This document shows positions 18,211 through 27,804 of a DNA stretch of 64,000 nucleotides, piece by piece (position 1 is the stretch's first letter; each line of letters begins with the position of its first letter). Location of the stretch: the NCBI GenBank assembly GCA_900541675.1, contig UQKU01000003.1, forward strand, positions 47,827 to 111,826. Reading direction: 5' to 3'. The position numbers were made by a program, and so were the translations under genes. Under the pieces are notes generated by a model that was not told the DNA's origin, did not search any database, and worked only from the letters and a program-made list of their open reading frames with translations. The stretch comes from an uncultured Collinsella sp. (GTDB lineage Bacteria; Actinomycetota; Coriobacteriia; Coriobacteriales; Coriobacteriaceae).

Positions 18211-18247
18211 GGGGCGAACGCCAAAGACCGGCGTTCGCCCTGCTTGT
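18211..18247 (+). terminator. Intra-operon hairpin after the binding-protein gene
   Basis: An 11-bp GGGCGAACGCC/GGCGTTCGCCC stem followed by TGCTTGTT. Placed between the binding-protein and permease genes, it probably causes partial termination so that the binding protein is made in excess. Confidence 0.65.
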
Positions 18248-18344
18248 TACGGATGAGACAAAACATCCGGCCGCAGCTCTTTTATGCATTGTTACCGCTA
18301 TCATGGTGACTCACGTGTCCACCCTATCCTAGGAGGTATGAAGC

Positions 18345-19268
18345 ATGCTTATTGCATTGCAGGGCGCCGTTTCGCAGGGCGTCCTCTGGGGCATTATGGT
18401 GCTTGGCGTGTTTATCACGTTCCGCCTGCTCGACATCCCCGATATGACCTGCGACGGCAGCTTTGCCCTCGGCGGCTGCGTCTGCGCCGTACTCATCGTC
18501 AATAACAACGTCGACCCGCTGCTCGCCGTGCTGGCCGGCATGTGCGCCGGCGCCATCGCGGGCGCCGTCACGGGCATTTTGACCACGGTCTTTGAGATTC
18601 CCGCGATCCTCGCCGGAATCCTCACCCAGATCAGCCTGTGGTCCATCAACCTGCGCATCATGGGCAAATCCAATACGCCCATCCTTGCCAAGGGCACTAT
18701 CTTCTCGTCTGTCAGCAACATGACGGGCCTGCCGCAGTCCACCGTCGCCATCATCCTGGGCATCTTGCTCGCTGTGGCTATCGTTGCCATCCTGTATTGG
18801 TTCTTTGGCACCGAGATCGGCTCGGCGCTTCGCGCCACCGGCAACAACGAGTACATGATCCGCGCTCTGGGCGTCAACACCAACTCCACCAAGATGATCG
18901 CCCTCGTGCTCTCCAACGCCCTCATCGGCCTTTCGGGCGCGCTCATCTGCCAGAGCCAGAAGTACGCCGACATTGGCATGGGCACCGGTGCCATCGTTAT
19001 CGGTCTTGCCGCCATTGTTATCGGCGAGGTGCTCGGCCGCCTGCTGCCCGGCGGCCTCACGCAGTTTAGCGTCCGTCTTGCCTCCGCCGTCTTTGGCTCC
19101 GTGGTGTACTTCCTCATCCGCGCCATCGTGCTGCAGTTGGGCATGGACGCCAACGACATGAAGCTGCTTTCCGCTGTGATCGTCACCGTGGCCCTGTGCG
19201 TGCCCGTGGTTTGGGAGCGCTATAAGCTCCGCAGCTCCTCCACGAAGGGGGATGAGGCAGATGCTTAA
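18345..19268 (+). CDS. ABC transporter permease (TrpY-like)
   Basis: A 307-residue membrane protein with about nine predicted spans, related to the branched-chain/ribose permease fold used by TrpXYZ-like systems. The conserved cytoplasmic coupling part is seen around FFGTEIGSALRATGNNEYM and ALGVNTNSTKM. TAGGAGG lies ten bases before ATG. It pairs with the ATPase encoded next (the last codons overlap the ATPase start by 8 bp) and the lipoprotein encoded before it. Confidence 0.9.
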   Translation: MLIALQGAVSQGVLWGIMVLGVFITFRLLDIPDMTCDGSFALGGCVCAVLIVNNNVDPLLAVLAGMCAGAIAGAVTGILTTVFEIPAILAGILTQISLWSINLRIMGKSNTPILAKGTIFSSVSNMTGLPQSTVAIILGILLAVAIVAILYWFFGTEIGSALRATGNNEYMIRALGVNTNSTKMIALVLSNALIGLSGALICQSQKYADIGMGTGAIVIGLAAIVIGEVLGRLLPGGLTQFSVRLASAVFGSVVYFLIRAIVLQLGMDANDMKLLSAVIVTVALCVPVVWERYKLRSSSTKGDEADA

Positions 19269-20055
19269 GCTCTCACACGTCAAGAAGACCTTTAACAAGG
19301 GCACCGTCACCGAGAAGCGCGCGCTCACCGGCGTCGACCTCACCCTTAACGACGGCGACTTTGTAACCGTGATTGGCGGCAACGGCGCCGGCAAGTCCAC
19401 GCTGCTCAACATGATCGCCGGCGTGTATCCGCTCGATTCGGGCGTTATCGAGCTCGACGGCACCGACATCTCGCGTCTGAGCGAGTCGCAGCGCGCCAAG
19501 TACCTGGGCCGCGTGTTCCAGGACCCCATGCGCGGCACCGCAGCCGACATGCAAATTGCCGAGAACCTGGCCCTCGCCAAGCGCCGCGGCCAGCATCGCG
19601 GTCTTTCGTGGGGCGTCACCAAAGCCGAGAAGGACGAGTACGTTGAGCTGCTCAAGCGCCTGGACCTTGGTCTGGACACGCGCCTCAACGCCAAGGTCGG
19701 CCTGCTCTCGGGCGGCCAGCGCCAGGCACTCACCCTGCTCATGGCCACGCTCACCAAGCCACGCCTGCTGCTGCTCGACGAGCACACCGCGGCGCTCGAC
19801 CCCAAGACGGCCTCTAAGGTGCTCAATCTGACCGAGGAAATCGTCGACGAGCATCACCTGACCACGCTCATGGTCACGCACAACATGAATGACGCCATCC
19901 GTCTGGGTAATCGCCTGATCATGATGCACGAGGGCCACGTAATCTACGACGTGGCGGGCGATGAGAAGAAGTCGCTCACCGTGGCCGACCTGCTGCAGAA
20001 GTTCGAGGAGGTCTCGGGCGGCGAGCTCGCCAACGACCGCATGCTGCTGAGCTAA
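19261..20055 (+). CDS. ABC transporter ATP-binding protein (TrpZ-like)
   Basis: A 264-residue cytosolic ATPase. Walker A is GGNGAGKST (39-47), the signature is LSGGQRQ, and Walker B is LLLLDEHTAALD, with the H-loop in VTHNM. ATG 19261 is chosen because AAGGGGG lies ten bases upstream; the in-frame ATG at 19252 touches that site. The start lies inside the end of the permease gene, suggesting translational coupling. It completes the importer with the two previous genes. Confidence 0.94.
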   Translation: MLKLSHVKKTFNKGTVTEKRALTGVDLTLNDGDFVTVIGGNGAGKSTLLNMIAGVYPLDSGVIELDGTDISRLSESQRAKYLGRVFQDPMRGTAADMQIAENLALAKRRGQHRGLSWGVTKAEKDEYVELLKRLDLGLDTRLNAKVGLLSGGQRQALTLLMATLTKPRLLLLDEHTAALDPKTASKVLNLTEEIVDEHHLTTLMVTHNMNDAIRLGNRLIMMHEGHVIYDVAGDEKKSLTVADLLQKFEEVSGGELANDRMLLS

Positions 20056-20064
20056 CGACCTAAA

Positions 20065-20108
20065 AAAACCACCACAAAGGGGACAGGCACCTTTGTGGTG
20101 GTTTTTGT
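20065..20108 (+). terminator. Terminator with GGGACAGG loop, copy A
   Basis: AAACCACCACAAAGG/CCTTTGTGGTGGTTT stem around GGACAGGCA, followed by TTTTTGTT. An almost identical hairpin lies at 23048-23087. Confidence 0.92.
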
Positions 20109-20128
20109 TAAAGAGTAAGGAGACAGCC

Positions 20129-22153
20129 ATGAAAAGACTCCCCCGCCTTGCGTTAGCTGCCGCGTTGTTTGCCGGCGCGCTCACAGGCATCCCAAGCCTC
20201 GCTTTCGCGGGGAACCTGCCCGCCGCTATTGACGGCGCCGTAACCGTCATGCACACCAACGACATCCACGGCAGCTACAAGTACAGCTACAACGCAAGCA
20301 GGGGCACGGGCACCATTGGCTTTGACGGGCTGGCGGTTCTCTATAGCGCTCAAAGCAACGCCCCCGACTTTCTGCTCGATGCAGGCGACACCTTCCACGG
20401 GCAGTCCTTTGCCACCATGAGCGAGGGCAAGAGCATCGCCGAACTCATGAACACCTTCTACGCAAACGGCTACGACGCGACCACACCGGGCAACCATGAC
20501 TGGAGCTACGGCGCGGACAAGCTTCGCACGATGGCCGGCAATGGTGCCACCAGTACACCTTTCGCCATGCTCTGCGCGAATGCAACGTCCTCGAACGGCG
20601 TATGGAGCTCGAGCATCACCAAGACGTTCAATCGCACTTGGAAGGACGGCGAGGGCAGCCCCACGTTTAACTACAAGATTAAGGTCGGCGTCGTCGGAGC
20701 CATGGATGAGTCGCTGGGCTCCTCGCTACGCGCGGACCTGGTCGCGGGCACGTCGTTCTCGGGTGCGGCGGACGCCATCAATGCCGAGGCCAAGCGACTG
20801 CGCGAGGATGAGGGCTGCAACGTTATCGTCTGCATCGCGCACACGCTCAACGCCAAGACCTTTGCCGCAAAGCTCGTTGGGGTCGATACACTGGTCGCGG
20901 GCCACGAGCACATCAACTTAGACGAAAACGTGACGGGGGCCGACGGCAAGCCGGTCCGCGTCGTCGAGGCAGGCAGCGCCTTTGCCGAGGTTGGTCTGCT
21001 TTCCATTCCCTATGAGTACGACACCAGGGGTACCGAAACCACCAACGACGACATGGTGACGGTCTCCGCAGGCGACAGCGACGAGAAGCTCTACACCGCC
21101 AAGGACGTCGACGACCTTTTGGCAGACTCTAACAACCAGAACATCCTTGACGAGGTTCGCAACAACAAAATCAAGCCACTCGACGATGCCTTTGAAAGCG
21201 AATCGAACAAGGTGCTCGGCACATCCTCCACCAACTATTTCTACGGCGAGGACGCCGCGGGTACGCATGGCTAGGAGATGGTGCGCACCACCGATCTGCG
21301 CCCCAGTAAAGCGGGCGACGCCACCAAAGCCCAGACCATCGGGCATGTTATCTGCGGCTCCTATCTTGCTCTGACGGGGGCAGACCTCGCCATCGAAAAC
21401 GCGGGCGGCATCCGCGGCGGCATCGCGGCGGGCGATGTGACCGCCGGCAACGTCGTCGCCATCTCGCCCTATGGCAACACCGTGGAGACCTGGGGCATGA
21501 CCGGCGCAAACTTCCTCGCAGCGCTTGAGCACTCACTGCAGATCAGCGACGATTGCAACGACAGCTACGAGCTTCAGCAAGCCTATGTGGCAGCCGGCCA
21601 CACCGAGCAGGAGGCGCAAGACAAGTACAAGTGGCGCGATGACTCTGGCAGCGTTCTCTCCTTTGGCGGCATTAACGTGACGATTGATTGGACGCAGCCC
21701 GAAGGCAAGCGCATTGTGAGCGCCACGCTCACCAAGGATGGCAGCACGCTCGATCCCGCCAAGAACTACACCGTCGCCACCAACAACTACATCATTACCA
21801 ACACGACCGACTTTCCCACTTTCGCAAATGCCACCAAGCGCACCGAGTGGGGCACATGCGAGGCGGCGATCAGAGCGCTGATCGGGAAGAGCGACTGGGA
21901 GAACAAGATGGCCGGGCTCGCCGGCACCATCAGCTTCAGCTCCGCAGCCGTGGACCCCACGCCCAATCCGAATCCAACGCCTAAGCCCTCGCCCAAGCCC
22001 GGCACGACTACTACGACCACGAAAACCAGCGCCAAGAAGACAACCGGCAAGCTTGTCGCAACGGGAGACCGCACGCTGGCCGTGGTCGGCGCATGCCTCA
22101 TCGGCGGCATCATCGTCATCATGCTCGGCATTATCTGGATGCGCCGCCGCTAA
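20129..22153 (+). pseudogene. 5'-nucleotidase/UDP-sugar hydrolase, interrupted by an in-frame TAG
   Basis: The reading frame encodes a secreted, probably wall-anchored metallophosphoesterase of the UshA type, but is broken by one amber codon at 21272-21274. The first part has a signal peptide (to about AFAG), then HTNDIHG, DAGDTFHG, TPGNHDW and GHEH metal-site motifs. The second part, in the same frame, holds the 5'-nucleotidase C-terminal domain (AIENAGGIRGG, ISPYGNTVETW), a Pro/Thr-rich spacer, and LVATG plus a hydrophobic span and MRRR, like a sortase signal. Context HG-stop-EMVRTTDL suggests TGG to TAG. Reinitiation at GTG 21281 after AGGAG is possible but would lack a signal peptide. Sequencing error or readthrough are alternatives. 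Confidence 0.85.
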
Positions 22154-22206
22154 GCTACACCGCCGGGCCTTGCAGCCCCTCCGTGCAAACCTTATATCGA
22201 GCACAG

Positions 22207-22238
22207 AAGCCCGTCCGATGTGATCGGACGGGCTTTTT
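22207..22238 (+). terminator. Rho-independent terminator after the nucleotidase
   Basis: AGCCCGTCCGAT/ATCGGACGGGCT stem followed by TTTT. Confidence 0.9.
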
Positions 22239-22281
22239 GGTGGGTATCATGGTTGAATGATCATTAGGAGGTTTTCCCTAC

Positions 22282-23049
22282 ATGGAATTGTTTGAGCCGA
22301 TTCTTCATTTCTTTGAGCAACGGTGGGTCCACAACACCATCTGGGCCGTCATCTTGGCGATAGGCACCGCCGTCGCCGCCAAGGTCGCATCCAAGACTCT
22401 GCGTCACCTACTCAACCGCGACGATAACCCGCTTCCGGCATCGAGTATCTTCATCAATATCGCGCGCGCCGTCATCTGGGTGATCGGCGGCAGCTTTATC
22501 CTCGACAACTGCTTTGGCATTAACGCAAACGCGCTCGTCGCCGCTCTTGGCGTCGGCGGCATCGCCATCTCGCTCGGCTTTCAGGACACGCTATCAAACC
22601 TTATCGGCGGCATGCAGGTGACCTTTATGGGCATTATCAAGCCCGGCGACAATATCGAGGTCGGCGGCGTGTCGGGCGTGGTCCAGGACATCACTTGGCG
22701 CCACACGACCATCGAAGATGCCTGCGGGCAGACCGTCATCGTCCCCAACTCCAACATTTCCAAGAACACACTCGTGCATTTGATGCCCTTTGGGCGCGTG
22801 GCCGTCCCAGTCGCGGTCAAAGACCCCTCCAAATGGGCATCGCTCGATGTGCTAGCAGACGAGCTCGTCAGCGCCACCAAAACGGCCGTCTCGCCCATCT
22901 CAGGCTTTGACAAGGAACCCTACGTGCTCTTTAGTGAGATCGGCGACTTTGGCATTAAGGGCAAAATCATCTTTATCGTCAGCGACGACAGCACCACCTT
23001 TACGGCGGCCGACGCCTGCATCCGCGCCATCGCCCCCATCATCGCCTAA
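22282..23049 (+). CDS. mscS: Small-conductance mechanosensitive channel, MscS family
   Basis: A 255-residue membrane channel that opens on membrane tension to release solutes during hypo-osmotic shock. Three N-terminal spans are visible; the pore-lining TM3 has the Gly/Ala-rich pattern ANALVAALGVGGIAISLGFQ, followed by the conserved beta domain entry DTLSNLIGGM and PGDNIEVGG, and IVPNSNISKNTL. Length matches the minimal MscS type. TAGGAGG precedes ATG. It is flanked by terminators on both sides, so it is monocistronic. Confidence 0.94.
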   Translation: MELFEPILHFFEQRWVHNTIWAVILAIGTAVAAKVASKTLRHLLNRDDNPLPASSIFINIARAVIWVIGGSFILDNCFGINANALVAALGVGGIAISLGFQDTLSNLIGGMQVTFMGIIKPGDNIEVGGVSGVVQDITWRHTTIEDACGQTVIVPNSNISKNTLVHLMPFGRVAVPVAVKDPSKWASLDVLADELVSATKTAVSPISGFDKEPYVLFSEIGDFGIKGKIIFIVSDDSTTFTAADACIRAIAPIIA

Positions 23050-23087
23050 ACCACCACAAAGGGGACAGGCACCTTTGTGGTGGTTTT
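23048..23087 (+). terminator. Terminator with GGGACAGG loop, copy B
   Basis: Same sequence as the hairpin at 20065-20108 through both arms and loop (ACCACCACAAAGG, loop GGACAGGCA), followed by TTTTCATT; it begins at the mscS stop codon. Confidence 0.92.
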
Positions 23088-23141
23088 CATTCGTGGTACC
23101 ATGGTTCATATAGTTGTTTAAACGACTAAGGGAGCAAAACT

Positions 23142-25058
23142 ATGGAAGAGGCCTATCGTCAAGCACGCAAGCGCGGCGAGCAAGGACGTCGACGCGCCAT
23201 TAGTCAAAGCGAGCATCCGTATCTCACGGACCTCGATAGCTTGGTTGCCCAGCTCCCCTTAGGCCAGCGAGAGAATGTCGGCCTGAGAGACATTCCACTC
23301 GAAATGGTCGTCGGTACGGTTACCAAGGGCCGTCAGTCGGCCTTTTCATGCAACTTTATGCCCTTGCTGCAGTTTAGCACGGAGTTCGCCCGCAAGTGGT
23401 CCAACCTCTACGACATCCAGGTGACCGAGGGCTATCGCGATCCCGTCATCGTCACCGAGTTCATGCATCGGTTTTACGTCCAAGAGGGCAACAAGCGCGT
23501 CAGTGTCCTCAAATTCCTGGACGCCCCGACGGTTTCGGCCAAGGTCACCCGTCTCTACCCAGGCACATGGGATTCCGTCGAAAGCCGCCTGTACGGTGAG
23601 TTCTGCGCGTTTTGGCGCGTCTGCCCCCTATACGAGATCGAGTTCTCGCGCGAGGGAAGCTACAAGACGCTCGCCAAGATGCTCGGTCAGGACCTTATCG
23701 AAAAATGGCCGCAGAAAAAGGTCGACTACCTGCGCCACACCTTCCTGCTCTTTAAGCGCGCCTACCTTCGCGCGGGCGGCGACCACCTGGACATTACGCC
23801 CGCCGACGCTATGCTCGTCTACCTCAATGTGTACAACCAGGACCGCCTGCTGGATACGCCGACGGATATCGTCGTAAACCGCCTGTGTAAGATTTGGCGT
23901 GAGCTGGTCATTGCCGGCAAAAATAACGAGGACAAGGTCGATCTTGTCGAAGCACCGAGCGTCGATGAGGAAGAGTCACCCGCCAAGTCCACCTCCGGCG
24001 TGCTCAGCTTCTTTATGGGCAAGACCGTCTATTCGGCGGCCAATCCCCTGCGCATCGCCTTTATCCATGAGTTCCCCTGTGCGACGTCGAGCTGGGACAG
24101 CCTGCACGACCAAGGGCGTCAGTATCTCGATGAGCACTTTGGCGGTATCGTGCGCACCGAGGCGTTTGAGGACTGCCACGATCCGGACGTGTTCTACGCC
24201 GCCGTGGAAACGGCTGTCAAACATGGAGACAGCGTCATCTTCTCGACCTCGCACCGCCTGATGGAATACACGCTCAGGGCTTCCGTTGAGTATCCCCAGG
24301 TTCGGTTCCTCAACTGCTCTATCGGCCTTCCCCACCAAAGCGTCCGTTCGTACTTTGGCAAGATGTACGAGGCCAAGTTCCTCCTGGGCGCCCTTGCCGC
24401 CAGCATGGCGGACAACCACCGCATCGGTTACCACGCGTCGGTCTTCGCCTCGGGCGCACTCAGCGAGATCAACGCCTTTGCGATTGGAGCCTCGCTACTC
24501 GACCCCCGTGCGCAAATTATCCTGACCTGGGGCGATGTGCCCGCCGGTGGCCTTGCCGAGGCCATGTGCCGCGAAGGCGTAAGCGTCATGTCCGGCGCCG
24601 ACATGTCAAAGCCGCTCGAAGACCCCACGGCCTACGGACTCCACCGCTTGGTCGATGGCAAGGTTGCCGGCATTGCCATGCCGGTATGGAACTGGGGCCG
24701 TTACTACGAGCTTATCGTGCGAAGCCTGCTGCATGGCACCTGGGATGAGACCAGTGACGACAGCCAGGTTCGCGCCGTCAACTACTGGTATGGCATGAGT
24801 TCGGGCGTTATCGATATTCGCTACGCTCCAGGCCTGCCCTATCAGACGCGCAAGCTCGTTCAGCTACTGCGCAATGGCATTGTCGAGGGCTCCATCAATC
24901 CATTTGGCGGCGAGCTCCATAGCCAAGACGGCGTGGTGCAGATCGAAGGCTTTCCCCCGCTGCCGAGCACGCAAATCGTCGAGATGGACTGGCTGGCAGA
25001 CAACGTGGTGGGCACCATTCCGCAGCCCGACGATGAGCCGAAGGTCCGCGCCCTATGA
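23142..25058 (+). CDS. ParB-like domain/BMP-family binding protein fusion (cytoplasmic)
   Basis: A 638-residue protein without signal peptide or membrane span. Residues about 45-130 look like a ParB/Srx-type nuclease fold (DIPLEMVVGTVTKGR, then DPVIVTEFMHRFYVQEGNKRVSVLKF). After a helical middle region and an acidic Ser/Pro linker, residues about 302-560 form a BMP/PnrA-like periplasmic-binding fold (LRIAFIHEFPCATSSW, FLNCSIGLP, SYFGKMYEAKFLLG, VPVWNWGRYYE-like end), known elsewhere for nucleoside binding but normally exported. Here it would sense a ligand in the cytosol. It overlaps the next gene by 4 bp (ATGA), so a shared function with the metallophosphoesterase is likely. Function unknown. 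Confidence 0.82.
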   Translation: MEEAYRQARKRGEQGRRRAISQSEHPYLTDLDSLVAQLPLGQRENVGLRDIPLEMVVGTVTKGRQSAFSCNFMPLLQFSTEFARKWSNLYDIQVTEGYRDPVIVTEFMHRFYVQEGNKRVSVLKFLDAPTVSAKVTRLYPGTWDSVESRLYGEFCAFWRVCPLYEIEFSREGSYKTLAKMLGQDLIEKWPQKKVDYLRHTFLLFKRAYLRAGGDHLDITPADAMLVYLNVYNQDRLLDTPTDIVVNRLCKIWRELVIAGKNNEDKVDLVEAPSVDEEESPAKSTSGVLSFFMGKTVYSAANPLRIAFIHEFPCATSSWDSLHDQGRQYLDEHFGGIVRTEAFEDCHDPDVFYAAVETAVKHGDSVIFSTSHRLMEYTLRASVEYPQVRFLNCSIGLPHQSVRSYFGKMYEAKFLLGALAASMADNHRIGYHASVFASGALSEINAFAIGASLLDPRAQIILTWGDVPAGGLAEAMCREGVSVMSGADMSKPLEDPTAYGLHRLVDGKVAGIAMPVWNWGRYYELIVRSLLHGTWDETSDDSQVRAVNYWYGMSSGVIDIRYAPGLPYQTRKLVQLLRNGIVEGSINPFGGELHSQDGVVQIEGFPPLPSTQIVEMDWLADNVVGTIPQPDDEPKVRAL

Positions 25059-25765
25059 AAATCCTTGCCATAGCCGATACCGAAGAACGATGCCTTTGGG
25101 AGTGCTTTCGCAAAGAACGCTTTGAGGGTGTCGACCTGATTCTGTCTGCTGGTGATCTGGACCCGGACTATCTTGAGTTTTTGGTCACGGTCATCAACAG
25201 ACCGCTCATCTACGTGCGAGGCAATCACGATGACCGCTATGCGCGTCATGCACCAGGTGGCTGCATCTGTGTCGAAGACGCTGTCTACGTGTACCGCGGC
25301 GTCCGCATTGCAGGCCTTGGCGGCTCCATGCGCTATCGAGATGGCGCCAACATGTACACCGAGCGCGAGATGGCCAAGCGCGTGCGCAAGCTGTCTCGTA
25401 AAGTGAGGATGGTCGGTGGCTGCGACATCTTGCTCACCCATGCGCCCGCCGCCGGCGAGGGCGATCTGGACGATCTGCCACATCGAGGATTCAAATGTTT
25501 TAACACAGCGCTCGAGTCCTGGAATCCCGACTACATGGTGCACGGGCATGTGCACCAATGCTATGGTCGCGACTTTCAACGTGAGCGTCAGCACGCATGC
25601 GGGGCAACGATCATCAACGCCTGCGGCTATACGCAGTTTGAGCTGGACGAAGCGCGCTACCCCATCCGTGGCTGGCAGGCAGCCTGGCTCAATTCGCAAA
25701 CCATGCGTCGCGAACTCAAGCGCCACGAGGCTATCGAGTCCTCAACCGCTAGAACACCCTGGTAA
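25055..25765 (+). CDS. Calcineurin-like metallophosphoesterase
   Basis: A 236-residue cytosolic phosphoesterase. The metal-site signatures run in order: IADTEE (degenerate D-x-H position, the His is replaced by Glu-type residues), SAGDLD, VRGNHDD, LTHAP and HGHVHQ. The missing His in the first motif (DTE instead of DxH) is notable, since it normally ligates metal 1. The ATG overlaps the stop of the ParB/BMP fusion gene by 4 bp, so translation is coupled. Members of this family hydrolyse cyclic nucleotides or other phosphodiesters; the substrate here is unknown. Its stop codon lies inside the following terminator. Confidence 0.85.
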   Translation: MKILAIADTEERCLWECFRKERFEGVDLILSAGDLDPDYLEFLVTVINRPLIYVRGNHDDRYARHAPGGCICVEDAVYVYRGVRIAGLGGSMRYRDGANMYTEREMAKRVRKLSRKVRMVGGCDILLTHAPAAGEGDLDDLPHRGFKCFNTALESWNPDYMVHGHVHQCYGRDFQRERQHACGATIINACGYTQFELDEARYPIRGWQAAWLNSQTMRRELKRHEAIESSTARTPW

Positions 25766-25804
25766 CCACCTTAAAGGGGGCGCTGTCCCCTTTAAGGTGG
25801 TTTT
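25764..25804 (+). terminator. Terminator after the metallophosphoesterase
   Basis: AACCACCTTAAAGGGG/CCCCTTTAAGGTGGTT stem with GCGCTGT loop, followed by TTTTAA. The stem includes the stop codon of the gene. It is related in layout to the GGGACAGG-loop terminators. Confidence 0.9.
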
Positions 25805-25816
25805 AACGCGATAGCA

Positions 25817-25855
25817 AGAAACCCGGTACTGCACGAGACAGAACCGGGTTTCTTT
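25817..25855 (-). terminator. Terminator of the rpmG-rplA operon
   Basis: GAAACCCGGT/ACCGGGTTTC stem about 35 bp after the rplA stop; the minus strand continues with TTGCTATCG, the U-tract lying mostly in the stem. It can work in both directions. Confidence 0.75.
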
Positions 25856-25890
25856 AGCAATGCTTGCTTTGCTCAGGCAGTAACTAAAAG

Positions 25891-26598
25891 TTACTCAGCC
25901 AGGAAGTCGCGCTGGATAGCGGGATCAACCTTGATGCCAGGGCCCATGGTGGAAGACACGGAGATGGACTTAACGTACTTGCCCTTAGCAGAAGAGGGCT
26001 TGACGCGCAGGATCTCGGTGTACAGGGCAGCGTAGTTCTCGACGAGCTGCTGCTCGGAGAAGGACTTCTTGCCCAGGGGCACGTGGCAGATGCCGTAGCG
26101 GTCGGCGCGATACTCAACGCGGCCGGCCTTGAGCTCGGAGACCATCTTGGCGACGTCCATGGTCACGGTGCCGAGCTTGGGGTTCGGCATGAGGCCACGG
26201 GGACCAAGGATCTTACCGATGCGGCCAACCTTGGCCATCATGTTCGGCGTAGCGATAGCGGCGTCGAAGTTGATCTCGCCCTTCTGAATCTGGGCGACGA
26301 GCTCGTCGGAACCGATGATGTCGGCGCCGGCAGCCTCGGCCTCGCGGGCCTTCTCGCCCTCGGCGAAGACGGCAACACGAACGGTCTTGCCGGTGCCGTG
26401 GGGCAGGGAGATGGAGCCGCGGATGTTCTGGTCGGCCTTACGAGTATCGACGCCCAGACGGAAGTGGGCCTCGACAGTCTCGTCGAACTTGGCGGTGTCG
26501 AGCTCCTTGATGAGCTTGGCAGCCTGAAGGGGGGTGTAGAGCGTGGCGCGGTCGATCTTCTCGGCAGCGGCGTTATAGCTCTTACCATGCTTAGCCAT
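25891..26598 (-). CDS. rplA: 50S ribosomal protein L1
   Basis: L1 (uL1), 235 residues, binds 23S rRNA at the mobile L1 stalk and takes part in E-site tRNA release; in many bacteria it also represses its own operon. The family signature [27 protein letters not shown] region is present around [21 protein letters not shown] 26598 is eight bases from AGGAGG; the ATG at 26604 is only two bases away, so the shorter form is chosen. Last gene of the rpmG-secE-nusG-rplK-rplA operon. Confidence 0.97.
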   Translation of the reverse strand: MAKHGKSYNAAAEKIDRATLYTPLQAAKLIKELDTAKFDETVEAHFRLGVDTRKADQNIRGSISLPHGTGKTVRVAVFAEGEKAREAEAAGADIIGSDELVAQIQKGEINFDAAIATPNMMAKVGRIGKILGPRGLMPNPKLGTVTMDVAKMVSELKAGRVEYRADRYGICHVPLGKKSFSEQQLVENYAALYTEILRVKPSSAKGKYVKSISVSSTMGPGIKVDPAIQRDFLAE

Positions 26599-26715
26599 GT
26601 GCATTACCTCCTGTGGTTAAACGGGCGCGAGCCCTCCCACATCGTATCGTGTGCCCTATTGCACACATTTAACGGGCGCCCCGGTTGGAGCACCCGTCGT
26701 TACCAAAAGAAATCG

Positions 26716-27144
26716 CTACTCAGCGATGGTGACGCCCATGGAACGGGCGGTACCGGCGATGATCTTCTTGGCGGCGTCAATGTCGTTGGCATTGAGGTCC
26801 GGCATCTTGATCTCGGCGATCTTGGTGAGCTGCTCCTGGGAGAGCTGACCAACCTTGTCGGCCTGGGGCTTAGCGGAACCAGACTTGAGGTTCAGCTCCT
26901 TCTTGATGAGGTGAGCCGCCGGCGGGGTCTTGGTGATGAAGGAGAAGGACTTATCCTCGAAGACAGTGATCTCAACGGGGATGATGTCGCCCTTCTTGTC
27001 CTGCGTCTCGGCGTTAAAGGCCTGGCAGAACTGCATGATGTTCACGCCAGCTGCGCCCAGGGCGGGGCCGACGGGAGGAGCGGGGTTAGCTGCACCAGCA
27101 GGAATCTGGAGCTTAATGACGTTGGCAACCTTCTTCTCAGCCAT
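26716..27144 (-). CDS. rplK: 50S ribosomal protein L11
   Basis: L11 (uL11), 142 residues, binds the GTPase-associated region of 23S rRNA and is needed for stringent-response sensing. The N-terminal [21 protein letters not shown] contains the Pro-rich switch and thiostrepton-contact region; the C-terminal RNA-binding domain ends with [12 protein letters not shown] 27144 is eight bases after AAAGGA; the upstream ATG at 27150 is too close to it. Followed by rplA after about 117 bp, which contain GC-rich hairpins that could serve as an L1 binding site. Confidence 0.97.
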   Translation of the reverse strand: MAEKKVANVIKLQIPAGAANPAPPVGPALGAAGVNIMQFCQAFNAETQDKKGDIIPVEITVFEDKSFSFITKTPPAAHLIKKELNLKSGSAKPQADKVGQLSQEQLTKIAEIKMPDLNANDIDAAKKIIAGTARSMGVTIAE

Positions 27145-27264
27145 GGTCATTCCTTTCGAATCACGAGTGTGAAGTACTTGCTATATCGTAAGCACGCACG
27201 TGTTAGAAGCACTCCTGAGATGAGCAGTCACAGAAGAAGCACGCTCGCGCGAACGGACGAAAAC

Positions 27265-27801
27265 TTAAGCGATGACAGCGACCTGGTTAAAGTCGAGCTC
27301 GACCGGCGTCTCACGGCCAAAGATCATCAGGGTGACCTTCAGCTTGCCTGCCTCGGTGTTAACCTCGGAGACCTTGCCATCAAAGTCGGTAAGCGGGCCA
27401 TCAGTGACGCGGACGGACGTGCCGACCTCAATATCAACCGAGGTGCGCTTGGGCGAATCGCCCTTACCGGGACGACGAGTCATCTTATTGTACTCGTCGC
27501 GGGAAAGCGGAGCGGGCTTGCCATTGCCGCCCAGGAAACCGGTGACACCGGGCGTGTTGCGAACACACGTCCACGCATCGTCATCCATCTCCATGCGAAC
27601 CAGGACATAACCCGGGAAAATCTTGGAATCCTTGGTCTCGCGCTTGCCACCCTCTTTGATCTCGGTGACGCGCTCCATAGGAATCTCGATATCAAAGATA
27701 CGGTCCTGCATGCCCATGGTCTCGATGCGATGCTCGAGATCGGACTTAACGCGGTTCTCGTATCCAGAGTAAGTGTGAACGACGTACCAACGCTTAGACA
27801 T
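27265..27801 (-). CDS. nusG: Transcription termination/antitermination factor NusG
   Basis: 178 residues, full-length NusG: NGN domain ([20 protein letters not shown] at residues 4-23) and a C-terminal KOW domain ([20 protein letters not shown]). It binds RNA polymerase and couples it to Rho or the ribosome. It starts three bases after the secE stop codon. The classic secE-nusG-rplK-rplA order is kept. Confidence 0.98.
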   Translation of the reverse strand: MSKRWYVVHTYSGYENRVKSDLEHRIETMGMQDRIFDIEIPMERVTEIKEGGKRETKDSKIFPGYVLVRMEMDDDAWTCVRNTPGVTGFLGGNGKPAPLSRDEYNKMTRRPGKGDSPKRTSVDIEVGTSVRVTDGPLTDFDGKVSEVNTEAGKLKVTLMIFGRETPVELDFNQVAVIA

Positions 27802-27804
27802 GGT

